Shown one piece after another: positions 25,205-32,847 of a stretch of 48,163 bases of DNA. Source of the DNA: Novosphingobium pokkalii (GTDB lineage: Bacteria; Pseudomonadota; Alphaproteobacteria; Sphingomonadales; Sphingomonadaceae); NCBI RefSeq assembly GCF_014652855.1, contig NZ_BMZP01000006.1:99617-147779 (forward strand), given 5' to 3'. The notes beneath the pieces were generated by a model, which did not search any database, had not been told where the DNA came from, and was given only the letters and a program-made list of their open reading frames with translations. The translations under genes were made by a program, and so were the position numbers. Position 1 is the first letter of the stretch; each line of letters opens with the position of its first letter.

Positions 25205-25823
25205 GGATCAGCACGCCTTCCTCCACCCGCCAGCCTTTGAGGCGGTTGAGGAAATTCATGCCCAGCACGTTGAGGCCGCCGGTCGTTTCACTCACGATCA
25301 CGTCCATGTCGCGCGCCGCGATCGATCCGAATTTCAGTGTTTCGACCCGCGCCGTCTGGGCTTCCACATCGCCATTGGCGGTGTGCATCACCACCGGCAG
25401 GCGCAGCGGATCGGGCGCGATGCCCGCCTCGCTCGCGCCTTCGGCCGACAGCGTGGTGATCGTGGCCCCGGTATCGACCATGAAGCGGGTGCGCGTGCCG
25501 TTGACATTGGCCTCGATCCAGTAATGTCCGTCAGAGGCCAGCGGCACGCGCACTTCGCCGCCCGACACTTGCGCTTCGGGCATGCCGATGCTGGGCATGA
25601 AATGCGCGAACGAGGGATCGAGCTGGACAAAGCGCAGGCACGCCACCGCGAACACGCCCAGCAGCACGAGATTGCCACAAAAGCGCATCAGCCGCGCAAG
25701 GCCGCCGCCGCCCAGCCCGGCCAAGGTGACCAGCACGATCGCCACCAGCGCGGCGGCCAGCAGCGGTGGCGGGCTGGTCAGCCAGGAGGGCAGCGCCCCA
25801 AGCATGTGGCCGGAATCGATCAT
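25176..25823 (-). CDS. retropepsin-like aspartic protease (clan AA, TIGR02281-like), membrane-anchored
   Basis: Two N-terminal membrane segments precede a single aspartic-protease domain with the active-site triad motif FMVDTGATITTLS and the later block LNVLGMNFLNRLKGW. Single-domain retropepsins of this type act as dimers. Alphaproteobacterial relatives face the periplasm, and their substrates are largely unknown. I selected the ATG giving MIDSGHMLGALPSW. An upstream TTG would add 29 Arg/Ala-rich residues. The gene is divergent from the L,D-transpeptidase. Confidence 0.88.
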   Translation of the reverse strand: MIDSGHMLGALPSWLTSPPPLLAAALVAIVLVTLAGLGGGGLARLMRFCGNLVLLGVFAVACLRFVQLDPSFAHFMPSIGMPEAQVSGGEVRVPLASDGHYWIEANVNGTRTRFMVDTGATITTLSAEGASEAGIAPDPLRLPVVMHTANGDVEAQTARVETLKFGSIAARDMDVIVSETTGGLNVLGMNFLNRLKGWRVEEGVLILTPRHPQSV

Positions 25824-26023
25824 GGGTGGCAGGCATGCCACAGCCAACCTTGCGGCAAGCTGAAAGAGCGGGCCTCGCGCGCCGGGCGACGCGCCGTAAC
25901 GCTTGGTCAACCATGGCGATTAACGCTAAGGCCATGCCCTGTCCCTAGGCGGGACAAGTGCTCCGGCGCGCTGGCCCAGGCACCGCGCAGGGCTTATGCT
26001 GGCGAACGAAAGGACAATCGGGC

Positions 26024-26752
26024 GTGGCAGGAAGGAACAGAAGCGCGCGCAAGGCAGGCCGGCAACGCCTGGCGGTGATCGGCGTGGGCGCCTGCGCCAC
26101 CGGCCTTGCCATGCTGCTGGCATTCCATGTTGGCCAGGATCTGGCGCGCAGCCTGTCTGGCGATGCGGACGATGCCGCCACCGCCCTGCCCACCGCGCCA
26201 GCGGGAGCGGCCGATGCCAACCCCATCACACTCACCGCTTCGGCCCCGAACGCGGCGGCTGCTCCTTCCGCGCCAGCCGCCGATACCCCGTTCGTGGTCA
26301 AGTCCGTGCTCAAGATCGATGGCCCGATCCGCTTTGGCCAGTTCTATTGGGATGAAAGCCAGGGCAAGGCCGGGCCGGTGGTGATCACTGTGGACCTTGC
26401 CGCGCGCGTCCTTTCGGTGTTCCGCGACGGGCACGAGATCGGCGCGACCGCCATTCTCAAGGGCTATGGCGACAAGCCCACGCCGCTGGGCGTCTTTCCC
26501 ATCACCCAGAAAGACGCCACCCACGTTTCCAACATCTATGACGCGCCGATGCCGTGGATGCTGCGCCTGACCAACGACGGCGTCTCGATCCACGGCTCCA
26601 AGGTGGAAAAGGGCTATGCCACCAATGGCTGCGTGGGCGTGCCCGACGAATTCGCCAAGCGCCTGTTCAAGGTGGCAAGCCTGGGCGACAAGGTGATCAT
26701 CACCGACGGCAAGCGGCTGGGCCTGGGCGGCTCGATCAATCCGGGGGCGTGA
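26024..26752 (+). CDS. L,D-transpeptidase (YkuD domain), membrane-anchored, 242 aa
   Basis: An N-terminal membrane helix (LAVIGVGACATGLAMLLAF) is followed by an Ala/Pro linker and the YkuD domain (about 140-235). The catalytic motif is HGSKVEKGYATNGCVGVP, with His and Cys in canonical arrangement. The product forms 3-3 peptidoglycan cross-links or attaches proteins to the wall. The start is a GTG (MAGRNRSARKAG) preceded by AGGA. The apparent upstream frame overlaps the divergent promoter region. It converges with fliA across a long palindrome. Confidence 0.9.
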   Translation: MAGRNRSARKAGRQRLAVIGVGACATGLAMLLAFHVGQDLARSLSGDADDAATALPTAPAGAADANPITLTASAPNAAAAPSAPAADTPFVVKSVLKIDGPIRFGQFYWDESQGKAGPVVITVDLAARVLSVFRDGHEIGATAILKGYGDKPTPLGVFPITQKDATHVSNIYDAPMPWMLRLTNDGVSIHGSKVEKGYATNGCVGVPDEFAKRLFKVASLGDKVIITDGKRLGLGGSINPGA

Positions 26753-26764
26753 TTGGGCGCGCCT

Positions 26765-26892
26765 CCTCCCCCGTGGGGGAGGGGGACCGCCGCGCAGCGG
26801 TGGTGGAGGGGCGTATCCGCCTTATGCGCCGTTCAAGGATCAGACTCCCCTCCACCACGCTTCGCGCGGTCCCCCTCCCCGTGCCGGGGAGG
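26765..26892. repeat. 128-bp long-armed inverted repeat between ldt and fliA
   Basis: About 46-bp arms (26765-26811 and 26847-26892) with the cores CCCCTCCACCAC and GGGGGACCGC pair imperfectly across a 35-base loop. The right arm ends one base before the fliA stop codon. It belongs to the CCTCCCC..GGGGAGG class also seen after nrdB and probably serves as a bidirectional transcription barrier for the convergent genes. Confidence 0.75.
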
Positions 26893-26893
26893 A

Positions 26894-27625
26894 TTACAGG
26901 ATATCGAAGCCTGCGCCCAGCCCGGCGCGCAGCTTGTCGAGCGCCTGGGCTTTCAACTGGTGGACGCGCGGCACCGAGACTTCCAGCACTTGCGCGATTT
27001 CGGCAAGGTTGAGCTCTTCCACGAAATAGAGCTGGATCACCAGTTGCAGCCGCTCGGGCAAGGCGGCGATGGCCTGGGCGACCAGATGCCGGCTTTCCGC
27101 GTCGGCGAGCTGGGCAAAGGCATCGGGCCGGTCGTCGGCAAAGGCGGCATCGCTGTCGGAATAGGCATCGTCGATCGCCTCGATCCGTACCGGCTCGCTC
27201 GCCGCGCGCAGATCGGCCAGCTCGCTGTCGCTCAGGCCCAGGGCGCGGGCCAGTTCCGGCTCGGTCGGCATGCGGCCCAGTTCCATCGTCAACTGGTTGG
27301 TCTTTTCGCGCAAGGTGCGCCGCCGGTCTGACGAGGTGCGCGAGAGCGGCATGGTTCGCCGCAAGAGATCGACCATGGCCCCGCGCACGCGCAGCTTGGC
27401 ATAGGCGGCAAAGCCGTCTTCGGTGGGGCCGGAATGCTTTTGCGCGCATTCGGTCAGGGCCACCAGGCCCGCCTGCACCAGATCGTCGACATCCACCCCG
27501 GCGTGGCCCGAACCATGCACATGCCAGGCCAGGCGCCGCACCATCGGCAGGAACCGGCGAATGCGATCGGCGGTGTCATCACGATAGGCACGCGAGGCGG
27601 CAAAGCTGCGGTGATCGTGTTTCAT
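26894..27625 (-). CDS. fliA: flagellar sigma factor sigma-28
   Basis: FliA directs RNA polymerase to late flagellar genes (filament, motor, chemotaxis). Region 2 is clear (DVDDLVQAGLVALTECAQKH and AYAKLRVRGAMVDLLR), region 3 (ELGRMPTEPELARALGLSD) follows, and the region 4 helix-turn-helix is LNLAEIAQVLEVSVPRVHQLKAQAL. At 243 aa it has normal length. It lies 47 bp after flhA and is probably the last gene of the slt-flhA-fliA transcript, driven by the sigma-54 promoter at 30837. FlgM, its inhibitor, is encoded at 31338. Confidence 0.95.
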   Translation of the reverse strand: MKHDHRSFAASRAYRDDTADRIRRFLPMVRRLAWHVHGSGHAGVDVDDLVQAGLVALTECAQKHSGPTEDGFAAYAKLRVRGAMVDLLRRTMPLSRTSSDRRRTLREKTNQLTMELGRMPTEPELARALGLSDSELADLRAASEPVRIEAIDDAYSDSDAAFADDRPDAFAQLADAESRHLVAQAIAALPERLQLVIQLYFVEELNLAEIAQVLEVSVPRVHQLKAQALDKLRAGLGAGFDIL

Positions 27626-27672
27626 GAAGTCTCGTTTTCTTTTTTGGAAGCAAGGGACGTGTGCAGCAGGGA

Positions 27673-29793
27673 TCAGGCCGCCAGCGCGGGTTCGGGCGTT
27701 CCGCTGTTCGGCGGGGGCAGTTGCGGCGGCCCGGTCGGCGTTTCCTCTCCGATGACCGCGACCACCTCGATCGGCTGGGTGGGCGGCAGTTCGGCAATCG
27801 ACAGCACCAGGCAGGCCGGCGCGCGTTGCCGCATCAGCATGGCCAGGGCGCGGCGCGCGCGCGGCTGCACGATCAGCGCGGGCGAAAGCGCACCCGGCCC
27901 GCGCTGCGCGATGATCGCATTGACCCGCTCGCCGATGGTGCGCGCCAGATCGGGTTCGATCACCGGCAGGCCGGTGACGGGATCGTGCATCCCGCCCACG
28001 ATCATCCCCTCCAGTTGCGCCGACAGTGTCAGCACCGGCAGCCGCTCGGCCGGGCCGCAGACCCGCGCCACGATCAGGCCGCCCAATTCGGCGCGCAGCA
28101 GATCGACCAGCTTGTCGTGCTCGGTGGTTTGCAGCACCGCCTGGCTCAGCGCCGCCAGGATCGGCATGGGATGGGCGATGGTCACGCCGTCTTCCAGCAG
28201 CGCGTGCAGCAGGCGGGTGAGCGCGGCCAGCGACAGCGGCTGCGGATGCAGCGTTTCCACCAGGCCCGGCGCCCGCTCGCGCACCGCATCCAGGATCGCG
28301 CGCACTTCGTCCGGCCCCAGCAGCAGTTGCGGCCGCTCGCCCAGCAACTGGTTGAGATGGGTGGCGATCACCGTGCTGGCGTCCACCGTCAGGAAGCCTT
28401 CGCCGATCGCCTGGTCGCGCAGATGGTTCTCGATCCACAGCGCCGGACAGCCAAAGCTGGGGTCGCGCGTCGCCTCGCCCACCAGGCCGTGATCGGGCCG
28501 CGCTTCGCCGGCATCGATGGCCAGCACGCGATCGGCACGCACCATCGCCCCGCCCAGCGGCACCCCGCCCAGCATGATGCGATAGTCGTTGGGGCCAAGG
28601 TCCAGGCTGTCGCGCACGCGGAACTGCGGCACGACAAAGCCGAACGCCTGGCTGAGCTGCTTGCGCACCCCGGTGATCCGCGTGACCAGCGGCGATCCGC
28701 GGCGCTCGTCCACCAGGTGGACCAGGCCATAGCCCAGCTCGATGGTGACGAGCGTGTGGTCGCTGACTTCGTCGAGCGTGATGCGCGCAGGGTCGCTGGG
28801 CGGAGCTTCGGGTTCCAGCACCGGCTCGGGGCGGCGCGCCCGCTGGCGCAGGGCCCACCACAGCCAGGCCGCGCCGGCAGACGCCGGCAGGAACACCGAT
28901 TGCGGCATGGCGGGGATGGCGCCGATCGCCCCCAGGATGATCGCCACCGGCAACCATGTGGCGGGATTGGCGAACTGGTGCCCGATCTGTCCGGCCAGGT
29001 CGCGGGCATCGGCCACGCGGGTGACGATCACCGCCGCCGCGATCGACAGCAGCAGCGAGGGCACTTGCGCCACCAGCGCATCGCCCACCGCCAGGGTGAC
29101 ATAGCGCTGCGCCGCTTCGGTGGCGGTCAATCCGTGGCTGATCATGCCCAGGCAAAAGCCGGCGAGGATATTGACGCCCAGGATCAGCAGGGCGGCAATG
29201 GCGTCGCCCTTCACGAACTTGCTGGCACCGTCCATCGCGCCATAGAAGTCCGCCTCGGTCGCCACTTCGCGGCGGCGGGACTTGGCTTCGTCGGCGCTCA
29301 TCAGGCCGGCGGCGAGATCGGCATCGATCGCCATCTGCTTGCCCGGCAAGGCATCCAGGGTGAAGCGCGCCGAAACTTCCGAAACGCGGCCCGCGCCCTT
29401 GGTCACCACCACCAGGTTGATGATCATCAGGATCATGAACACGAACAGGCCAACGGCAAAGTTGCCGCCAATCAGGAAGGCGCCGAACGCCTCGATCACG
29501 TGGCCGGCGGCGGCTTCCCCTTCATGGCCGCGCACCAGCACGATGCGGGTAGAGGCAACGTTGAGCGCCAGGCGCAGCAATGTGGCAAACAGCAGGACCG
29601 AGGGAAACGAGCTGAAATCGAGCGGCTTTTCCGCGTTCATCGCCGCCATCAGGATCGCCACCGAGAGGGCGATGTTGAGCACGAAGAACACGTCGAGCAG
29701 CATCGAGGGAAGCGGCACGATCATCAGCACGATGAGCATGAGGATACCGGCCGGAAGGGCCATGGCACCGGGCGAACCGAAACGCTTGAACAT
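27673..29793 (-). CDS. flhA: flagellar type III export gate protein FlhA
   Basis: FlhA forms the nonameric export gate of the flagellar secretion system and docks chaperone-substrate complexes through its cytoplasmic domain. Eight N-terminal membrane helices are visible (for example LPSMLLDVFFVLNIALSVAI), together with the FHIPEP-family signature RFTLDALPGKQMAIDADLAAG and the soluble C-terminal half (about 350-690) with AIGEGFLTVDASTVIATHL. At 706 aa it is full length. The ATG is 7 bp from the slt stop. FlhB and FliPQR are not in the window. Confidence 0.97.
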   Translation of the reverse strand: MFKRFGSPGAMALPAGILMLIVLMIVPLPSMLLDVFFVLNIALSVAILMAAMNAEKPLDFSSFPSVLLFATLLRLALNVASTRIVLVRGHEGEAAAGHVIEAFGAFLIGGNFAVGLFVFMILMIINLVVVTKGAGRVSEVSARFTLDALPGKQMAIDADLAAGLMSADEAKSRRREVATEADFYGAMDGASKFVKGDAIAALLILGVNILAGFCLGMISHGLTATEAAQRYVTLAVGDALVAQVPSLLLSIAAAVIVTRVADARDLAGQIGHQFANPATWLPVAIILGAIGAIPAMPQSVFLPASAGAAWLWWALRQRARRPEPVLEPEAPPSDPARITLDEVSDHTLVTIELGYGLVHLVDERRGSPLVTRITGVRKQLSQAFGFVVPQFRVRDSLDLGPNDYRIMLGGVPLGGAMVRADRVLAIDAGEARPDHGLVGEATRDPSFGCPALWIENHLRDQAIGEGFLTVDASTVIATHLNQLLGERPQLLLGPDEVRAILDAVRERAPGLVETLHPQPLSLAALTRLLHALLEDGVTIAHPMPILAALSQAVLQTTEHDKLVDLLRAELGGLIVARVCGPAERLPVLTLSAQLEGMIVGGMHDPVTGLPVIEPDLARTIGERVNAIIAQRGPGALSPALIVQPRARRALAMLMRQRAPACLVLSIAELPPTQPIEVVAVIGEETPTGPPQLPPPNSGTPEPALAA

Positions 29794-29799
29794 GGCGGA

Positions 29800-30774
29800 T
29801 TACAGCCCCATCGCCTTGAGCCGGCCATAGGCCCGGGCCACGTGATCACCCGCCGGTGTGCCCGGCGCAGCCAGCGCGAAGGTGTCGCGCAGGGTGTCGG
29901 CCATCGAGGCGCGCGGGCTCGCGGCACCTCCCGCCGGGCCAGCGGCGCCCGCTGCCTGCTGGAATTCCTGCGCCACCGGCCCGCCGGTGTAGCTTTGCCG
30001 CCCGGCGCCCAGGTCCGGCGCGCCGGAAGGCAGATCGGCCCATGGCCCGTCGAGCGCAGCCGGATCGCCATAGGGCAGGCTTGCCAACGACCATGACCCG
30101 GACAGCGGCGGCAGGGTGCTGCCGCTGCCGGCGGCGTCAAGCCGGCTGCGCAGCAGGTCCATCACCCCGGCAAGCGAGCGGGGCGTTCCGCCCGGCGCAT
30201 AGAAGATCGCGCGGTTGGCCGCGGCCGCCTTGGGCAGCAGCGCCGCCGCGCTGGCATCGGGATTGCTGGCCAGACCGGACAGGAACCGCCCGGCACCTTC
30301 CGCTCCCAGGAAATGGGCAAGGTAAAGCTCGGCATTGTCCGGCTCGCGCCCCAGCGTCTGCATCAGCGCGGCGCGATTGTCGTTGGCCAGGTCTCCGGCC
30401 AGCAGCGCGGAAAGCTGCGGATCGTGGCGCAGCGCCAGCAGGCGGTTGCGCAGGCCCGGATTGGTGGCGGCATTGCCCACGGCATCGCCGGCCCAATCGA
30501 GGCCGTGGTCCGCGCCGTGGCGCGCCAGGGTGCCCAGCCAGGTCTGCCCGGTGAACTGGTAAAGCCCCGCCGCGCTCGAAGTGCGGGCGCGGGCGCGCGG
30601 ATCAAGCCCGGATTCGAGCCGCGCCTGCGCCAGCAGATAGCCAAAGTCCACGCCTGTGGCGTTGGCGGCATTGGCAATGGCGGCGTGAACCGAGCCACTC
30701 TGGCCCGGCATGCCGGCAATCGCGCTGCTTGCCGGATCGGCAATGCTCCCGGCAGAGGTTTGCACTGAACTCAA
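29800..30774 (-). CDS. lytic transglycosylase-domain protein, probably flagellar (SltF/PleA-like), 324 aa
   Basis: The SLT fold is at the N-terminus: GVDFGYLLAQARLESGLDP holds the catalytic Glu (E54), followed by SSAAGLYQFTGQTWLG. No signal peptide is visible, so it may leave through the flagellar export apparatus, as rod-associated hydrolases can. The C-terminal half is Pro/Gly/Ala-rich and variable. It heads the flhA-fliA operon behind a sigma-54 promoter. Since FlgJ here lacks its muramidase half, this protein probably opens the wall for the rod. The start is a TTG with AAGGA eight bases upstream. Confidence 0.87.
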   Translation of the reverse strand: MSSVQTSAGSIADPASSAIAGMPGQSGSVHAAIANAANATGVDFGYLLAQARLESGLDPRARARTSSAAGLYQFTGQTWLGTLARHGADHGLDWAGDAVGNAATNPGLRNRLLALRHDPQLSALLAGDLANDNRAALMQTLGREPDNAELYLAHFLGAEGAGRFLSGLASNPDASAAALLPKAAAANRAIFYAPGGTPRSLAGVMDLLRSRLDAAGSGSTLPPLSGSWSLASLPYGDPAALDGPWADLPSGAPDLGAGRQSYTGGPVAQEFQQAAGAAGPAGGAASPRASMADTLRDTFALAAPGTPAGDHVARAYGRLKAMGL

Positions 30775-30836
30775 CGCCCAAATCCTTGTGCTGGCGGCAG
30801 CGAGCCCAGGGTGGCGCGCTGCGACAAGGACAGTTC

Positions 30837-30852
30837 AGCAAAGGTCGTGCCA
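30837..30852 (-). promoter_or_regulatory. sigma-54 promoter for slt-flhA-fliA
   Basis: On the minus strand it reads TGGCACGACCTTTGCT, a perfect match to the consensus TGGCACG-N4-TTGCW. It lies about 63 bp before the slt start codon. Confidence 0.9.
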
Positions 30853-30902
30853 TTTCCTCATGAACCGATATAATGCATTTTTTACAGTTATCTGCTGCGC
30901 AC

Positions 30903-30949
30903 AAAAAAGCGCCGCGAGCCGACCCGGCAAGGGCAGCGGCACGCGGCGC
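30903..30949 (-). terminator. intrinsic terminator after flgN
   Basis: On the minus strand an 8-bp GC stem (GCGCCGCG / CGCGGCGC) with a large loop, which can form an inner CCG/CGG stem, is followed by TTTTTT. It lies 24 bp past the flgN stop and upstream of the slt promoter. Confidence 0.65.
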
Positions 30950-30972
30950 CGGTTGGTTCTTGCCGTTTGCGG

Positions 30973-31341
30973 TCAGCGCAGGCGGGCGGTGCGGGCATGC
31001 TGCGCGCGGGCCTGCCCGGCGCGGGCGCGATAGAGCGCCGGAGCGCCGGTCAGCGCGTCCAGCCGCGCCGCGACATTGGCCGCGATCAGGTTGCGCACAC
31101 GGCGATTGGCTTCGTTGAGGCGGCGGGCGGCGTCGACCATGCCGCGACACTCCTCGTCGATCGCATCGCTGGCCACGGCTTCCAGGCGGGTGCACAGGGC
31201 CGCCTTGTCGACCGCGCACCCCATGATCGCATCCATGTCCAGGCCCGCCAGTGCCTGGCGCTCTTCATTCAGTATGGCAATCATCTGGCCCAGCGCCTGG
31301 GCCAGATCGGTGGGGTGGCAAATCGGAGCGTCAGCGATCAT
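30973..31341 (-). CDS. FlgN-like flagellar chaperone, 122 aa
   Basis: A small, mostly helical protein with the pattern DLAQALGQMIAILNEERQAL near the N-terminus and a basic helical tail (RARAGQARAQHARTARL). FlgN is the cytosolic chaperone that delivers the hook-filament junction proteins FlgK and FlgL to the export gate. The identification relies on helical character and on position: its ATG overlaps the stop of flgM (ATGA), the usual flgM-flgN pair, and flgK and flgL are in this same island. Primary-sequence similarity to enteric FlgN is weak. Confidence 0.7.
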   Translation of the reverse strand: MIADAPICHPTDLAQALGQMIAILNEERQALAGLDMDAIMGCAVDKAALCTRLEAVASDAIDEECRGMVDAARRLNEANRRVRNLIAANVAARLDALTGAPALYRARAGQARAQHARTARLR

Positions 31342-31652
31342 TGGGCGGTCCTCAACAGCATGCCGGCGGCAATCATGGCATCGGCGATCCGGGCGGGAAT
31401 GACCGGGTAATGGCCATCCTCGATCGCCTTGCGAATCTGGGCGACGCGATCGGCACTGACCGGCACTTCGCCGGCGCGGGTCGCGTCACTGGTGGCAACG
31501 GTGGCCGCCGCCGCGCTGGTGCTGGATGCGGCCGGTGGCGCGGTAGCAGCCGTGGTCTCGGCCACGACAGGCGATGGCGCGGCGTCAGAGGCGGCCGTCT
31601 TGACCTGGACCGCACCAACCGGCCGCGACGGTCCGATTTCGATGTTGGACAT
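31338..31652 (-). CDS. flgM: anti-sigma-28 factor FlgM
   Basis: FlgM binds FliA and is exported once the hook is complete, which releases late transcription. The C-terminal part (VSADRVAQIRKAIEDGHYPVIPARIADAMI) is the sigma-binding helical segment found across the family. The first 60 residues are Ala/Thr-rich and disordered, as expected of an exported, unfolded protein. At 104 aa it is normal. GAGGAG stands before the ATG. It lies 120 bp downstream of flgA, with a possible sigma-28 promoter between them. Confidence 0.9.
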   Translation of the reverse strand: MSNIEIGPSRPVGAVQVKTAASDAAPSPVVAETTAATAPPAASSTSAAAATVATSDATRAGEVPVSADRVAQIRKAIEDGHYPVIPARIADAMIAAGMLLRTAQ

Positions 31653-31681
31653 GGTCGAGCTCCTCGGGGGTTATGCCGGGA

Positions 31682-31707
31682 AGAACGGCACCGGTCCGTG
31701 GTGTTTA
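31682..31707 (-). promoter_or_regulatory. possible sigma-28 promoter for flgM-flgN
   Basis: On the minus strand TAAACACC, a 10-base spacer and GCCGTTCT resemble TAAAGTTT-N11-GCCGATAA. The -35 core TAAA and -10 start GCCG match, but the spacer is one base short and the -10 tail differs. Confidence 0.3.
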
Positions 31708-31773
31708 AGGCCAGGCGGCGGATTTTTGCCGGGTGGCGCACCGTAAGGACGAAACCGTAACAGCAGTGGCGAT

Positions 31774-32313
31774 TCAATCGACCGGCACTTCCACCAGGCC
31801 GGGGCGCACGATGCGCCCGCGCAGGGCATCGGCCTTGGCCCCGGTGCGCACGCGGATCCAGCCGCCCAGCGGGCCGGGATCGAGCGCTTCGCCGGCCTGC
31901 TCCACCGAAAAGCCATCCCCGACCATGGCGATGGTCACGCCTTCGCCACGCTGCACTGCGGGCGGGGCGGGCGCGGCAGCGGCTTCGGCCACCGGCACGA
32001 CCACGGGCACGAACAGGCGCCAGCCGCCCGCATCCGGGCAGCGCACCAGCACGCTGTCATGCGCGCCAGCCCGCCAGCCCAGCGCCAGCGGCGCCGTGCA
32101 CGCAGCCAGGCGCAAACGCCGGTCCACCGGCTGCGCCGCGCCGCCGGGCACGCCGATCGGATGGCCGGTGAACTGCGCCACGGCCTGATCGATCGCGGCC
32201 ATTTCGGCAAAGCGCGCGCCCGGCGCCCGCGCCACCTGGGCAAAAACGGGTGAAGCGGCAAAGGAGGCGGCAAGCGAGGTGGCAAGAACGGGCCGGAAAA
32301 AGGCAGCGAGCAT
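31774..32313 (-). CDS. flgA: P-ring assembly chaperone FlgA
   Basis: FlgA is a periplasmic chaperone for assembly of the FlgI P-ring. A signal peptide (AAFFRPVLATSLAASFAASPVFAQ) is followed by the SAF/FlgA region: RRLRLAACTAPLALGW, VLVRCPDAGGWRLFVPV, and the C-terminal WIRVRTGAKADALRGRIVRPGLVEV. Two cysteines may pair. Length is slightly short for the family. The ATG at 32313 has AGGAA six bases upstream. The ATG two codons earlier abuts that sequence and is less likely. A sigma-54 promoter lies 40 bp upstream. Confidence 0.93.
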   Translation of the reverse strand: MLAAFFRPVLATSLAASFAASPVFAQVARAPGARFAEMAAIDQAVAQFTGHPIGVPGGAAQPVDRRLRLAACTAPLALGWRAGAHDSVLVRCPDAGGWRLFVPVVVPVAEAAAAPAPPAVQRGEGVTIAMVGDGFSVEQAGEALDPGPLGGWIRVRTGAKADALRGRIVRPGLVEVPVD

Positions 32314-32352
32314 GGACATTTCCTGATGCGTGGCACGATTGCCCCGCTGATG

Positions 32353-32368
32353 AGCAAGAGCCGTGCCA
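32353..32368 (-). promoter_or_regulatory. sigma-54 promoter for flgA-flgM-flgN
   Basis: On the minus strand TGGCACGGCTCTTGCT matches TGGCACG-N4-TTGCW exactly. It lies about 40 bp before the flgA start codon, in the 75-bp gap after the stator-like pair. Confidence 0.9.
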
Positions 32369-32388
32369 GCGCCCCCATTGATGCACCC

Positions 32389-32847
32389 TCACAGGCTTTC
32401 CGCATCATAGCCCAGCGCCACGCTGGCGCCGGGCTGCGTGCCGGGCTCCACCACCAGCCGCGCAGTGGCGGCGCGGGCACCGGCGCTGCGCGCAAGGGCG
32501 GCAGCCTGCTGGAGCGCCGCTTCGCGCGCGCCGGGCCGCGTGGCATAGCGCACCACGATCGACAGGCGCAGGCGCGGATCGGCGGCCTGGTCGGCCAGCC
32601 ACTGCGCCAGCGGCGGCGCGCCCGGACCATCGCGCCACACCCCGACCGGCTCGGCCTGTTGCGACGGGGCGACGGGATGGGGCGGCAGGACGGGTTGCGG
32701 CGGGCGCAAGGGCGCCGCCCGGGCCTTGTCCGCCGCCGGCGCCGGCCCTTCGGCAACCGACAGGGCCGAGGCGCAGATCATGAACAGGATCAGCGCCAGA
32801 TCGGCCAGGATGGTCTGCCATCCCGTCTGCCCCGGCCGCGCGATCAT
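32389..32847 (-). CDS. ExbD/MotB-like single-TM protein without peptidoglycan-binding domain, 152 aa
   Basis: One N-terminal membrane helix carries an Asp at its cytoplasmic end (ILADLALILFMICASAL), the arrangement of the proton-binding Asp of MotB and ExbD. A Pro-rich linker leads to a small periplasmic alpha/beta part (RLSIVVRYATRPG.., ARLVVEPG). That part resembles a cut-down OmpA-like fold but lacks the peptidoglycan-binding signature. Its ATG overlaps the stop of the MotA/ExbB-like gene (ATGA), so the two are coupled. It may be an accessory motor or energiser component. Function unproven. Confidence 0.75.
   Translation of the reverse strand: MIARPGQTGWQTILADLALILFMICASALSVAEGPAPAADKARAAPLRPPQPVLPPHPVAPSQQAEPVGVWRDGPGAPPLAQWLADQAADPRLRLSIVVRYATRPGAREAALQQAAALARSAGARAATARLVVEPGTQPGASVALGYDAESL

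Noticed and set aside
27661..30096. 811-codon frame antisense to flhA and slt
   Set aside because: Same cause: composition shadow of two clearly identified genes.
32353..32360. Second sigma-54 promoter on the plus strand near 32332 (TGGCACGATTGCC)
   Set aside because: Spacing between the GG and GC elements is wrong, and no gene begins downstream on that strand.
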